Below, piece by piece: positions 5,900 through 5,959 of a stretch of 5,959 nt of DNA. The position numbers and the translations under genes were made by a program. The DNA is taken from positions 1-5,959 of the forward strand of contig JAICUV010000218.1 in the NCBI GenBank assembly GCA_025935655.1, read 5' to 3'. Under the pieces are notes generated by a model. That model was not told the DNA's origin and ran no database searches. It was given only the letters and a program-made list of their open reading frames with translations. Each line of letters begins with the position of its first letter. Position 1 is the stretch's first letter. The stretch is from Chloroflexota bacterium. Its GTDB lineage: Bacteria; Chloroflexota; Limnocylindria; Limnocylindrales; CSP1-4.

Positions 5900-5959
5900 C
5901 AGCGGACCGGGAATCGAGACGACCCCCCGCCAAGACCGCGGGCGTCAGCCATGTGCGAG

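Noticed and set aside
5926..5942. Short hairpin CCCGC/GCGGG after the protease stop
   Set aside because: Only 5 bp with a 7-nt loop and no T-run, which is common by chance at this GC content; not called a terminator.
5951..5959. ATG at the window end as start of a next gene
   Set aside because: Only three codons are visible and there is no ribosome binding site; cannot be supported. A - strand frame starting near 5952 runs back over the protease and is a shadow.

Overview
The window comes from a very GC-rich bacterial chromosome (by eye about 70% G+C or more, with codon third positions almost always G or C). It carries five genes, all on the + strand, with short to moderate gaps. Nothing looks mobile: I see no transposase, integrase, CRISPR array, tRNA or rRNA. 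The gene types are ordinary housekeeping or accessory metabolism. Three features would fit a high-GC Chloroflexota lineage (for example Limnocylindria-like) or a high-GC actinobacterium: an Ala/Ser/Pro-rich lipoprotein tail, a TAnnnT -10 box only 6 nt from an ATG, and the FGTGTVL form of the C-terminal protease. This taxonomic guess is an inference of low to moderate strength.

Layout. (1) Positions 1-619 hold the 3' two-thirds of a zinc-dependent homocysteine S-methyltransferase (mmuM-like), cut by the window start. (2) Positions 620-767 are a short gap with an 18-bp tandem duplication and a possible -10 box, followed by a lipoprotein of unknown function (768-1580) whose GTG start is fixed by a GGAGGT ribosome binding site. 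(3) Only 28 nt later, a soluble family-2 glycosyltransferase of the dolichyl-phosphate-mannose-synthase-like type runs from 1609 to 2319, apparently from its own leaderless promoter. (4) After a 172-nt gap with a perfect 7-bp hairpin and a small palindrome, an FAD-linked oxidase of the berberine-bridge/6-hydroxynicotine-oxidase type runs from 2492 to 3919. Two strong back-to-back hairpins follow its stop codon. (5) A gap of about 460 nt with no convincing gene (3994-4453) leads to a membrane-anchored S41 C-terminal processing protease with a PDZ domain (4454-5899). The last 60 nt hold no clear feature.

How the genes relate. I see no single pathway. The lipoprotein and glycosyltransferase are close enough to be co-transcribed, although the glycosyltransferase also seems to have a promoter. 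The oxidase is closed off by the hairpin pair, so the protease is probably a separate transcription unit.

The most notable observation is in the protease. The nucleophile region (SASSAE) is intact, but the canonical general-base lysine of the FGKG motif is threonine (FGTG), and the glutamine four residues later is leucine. The enzyme therefore either uses another lysine or is a non-canonical or inactive member. I did not find a convincing wholly new system here.
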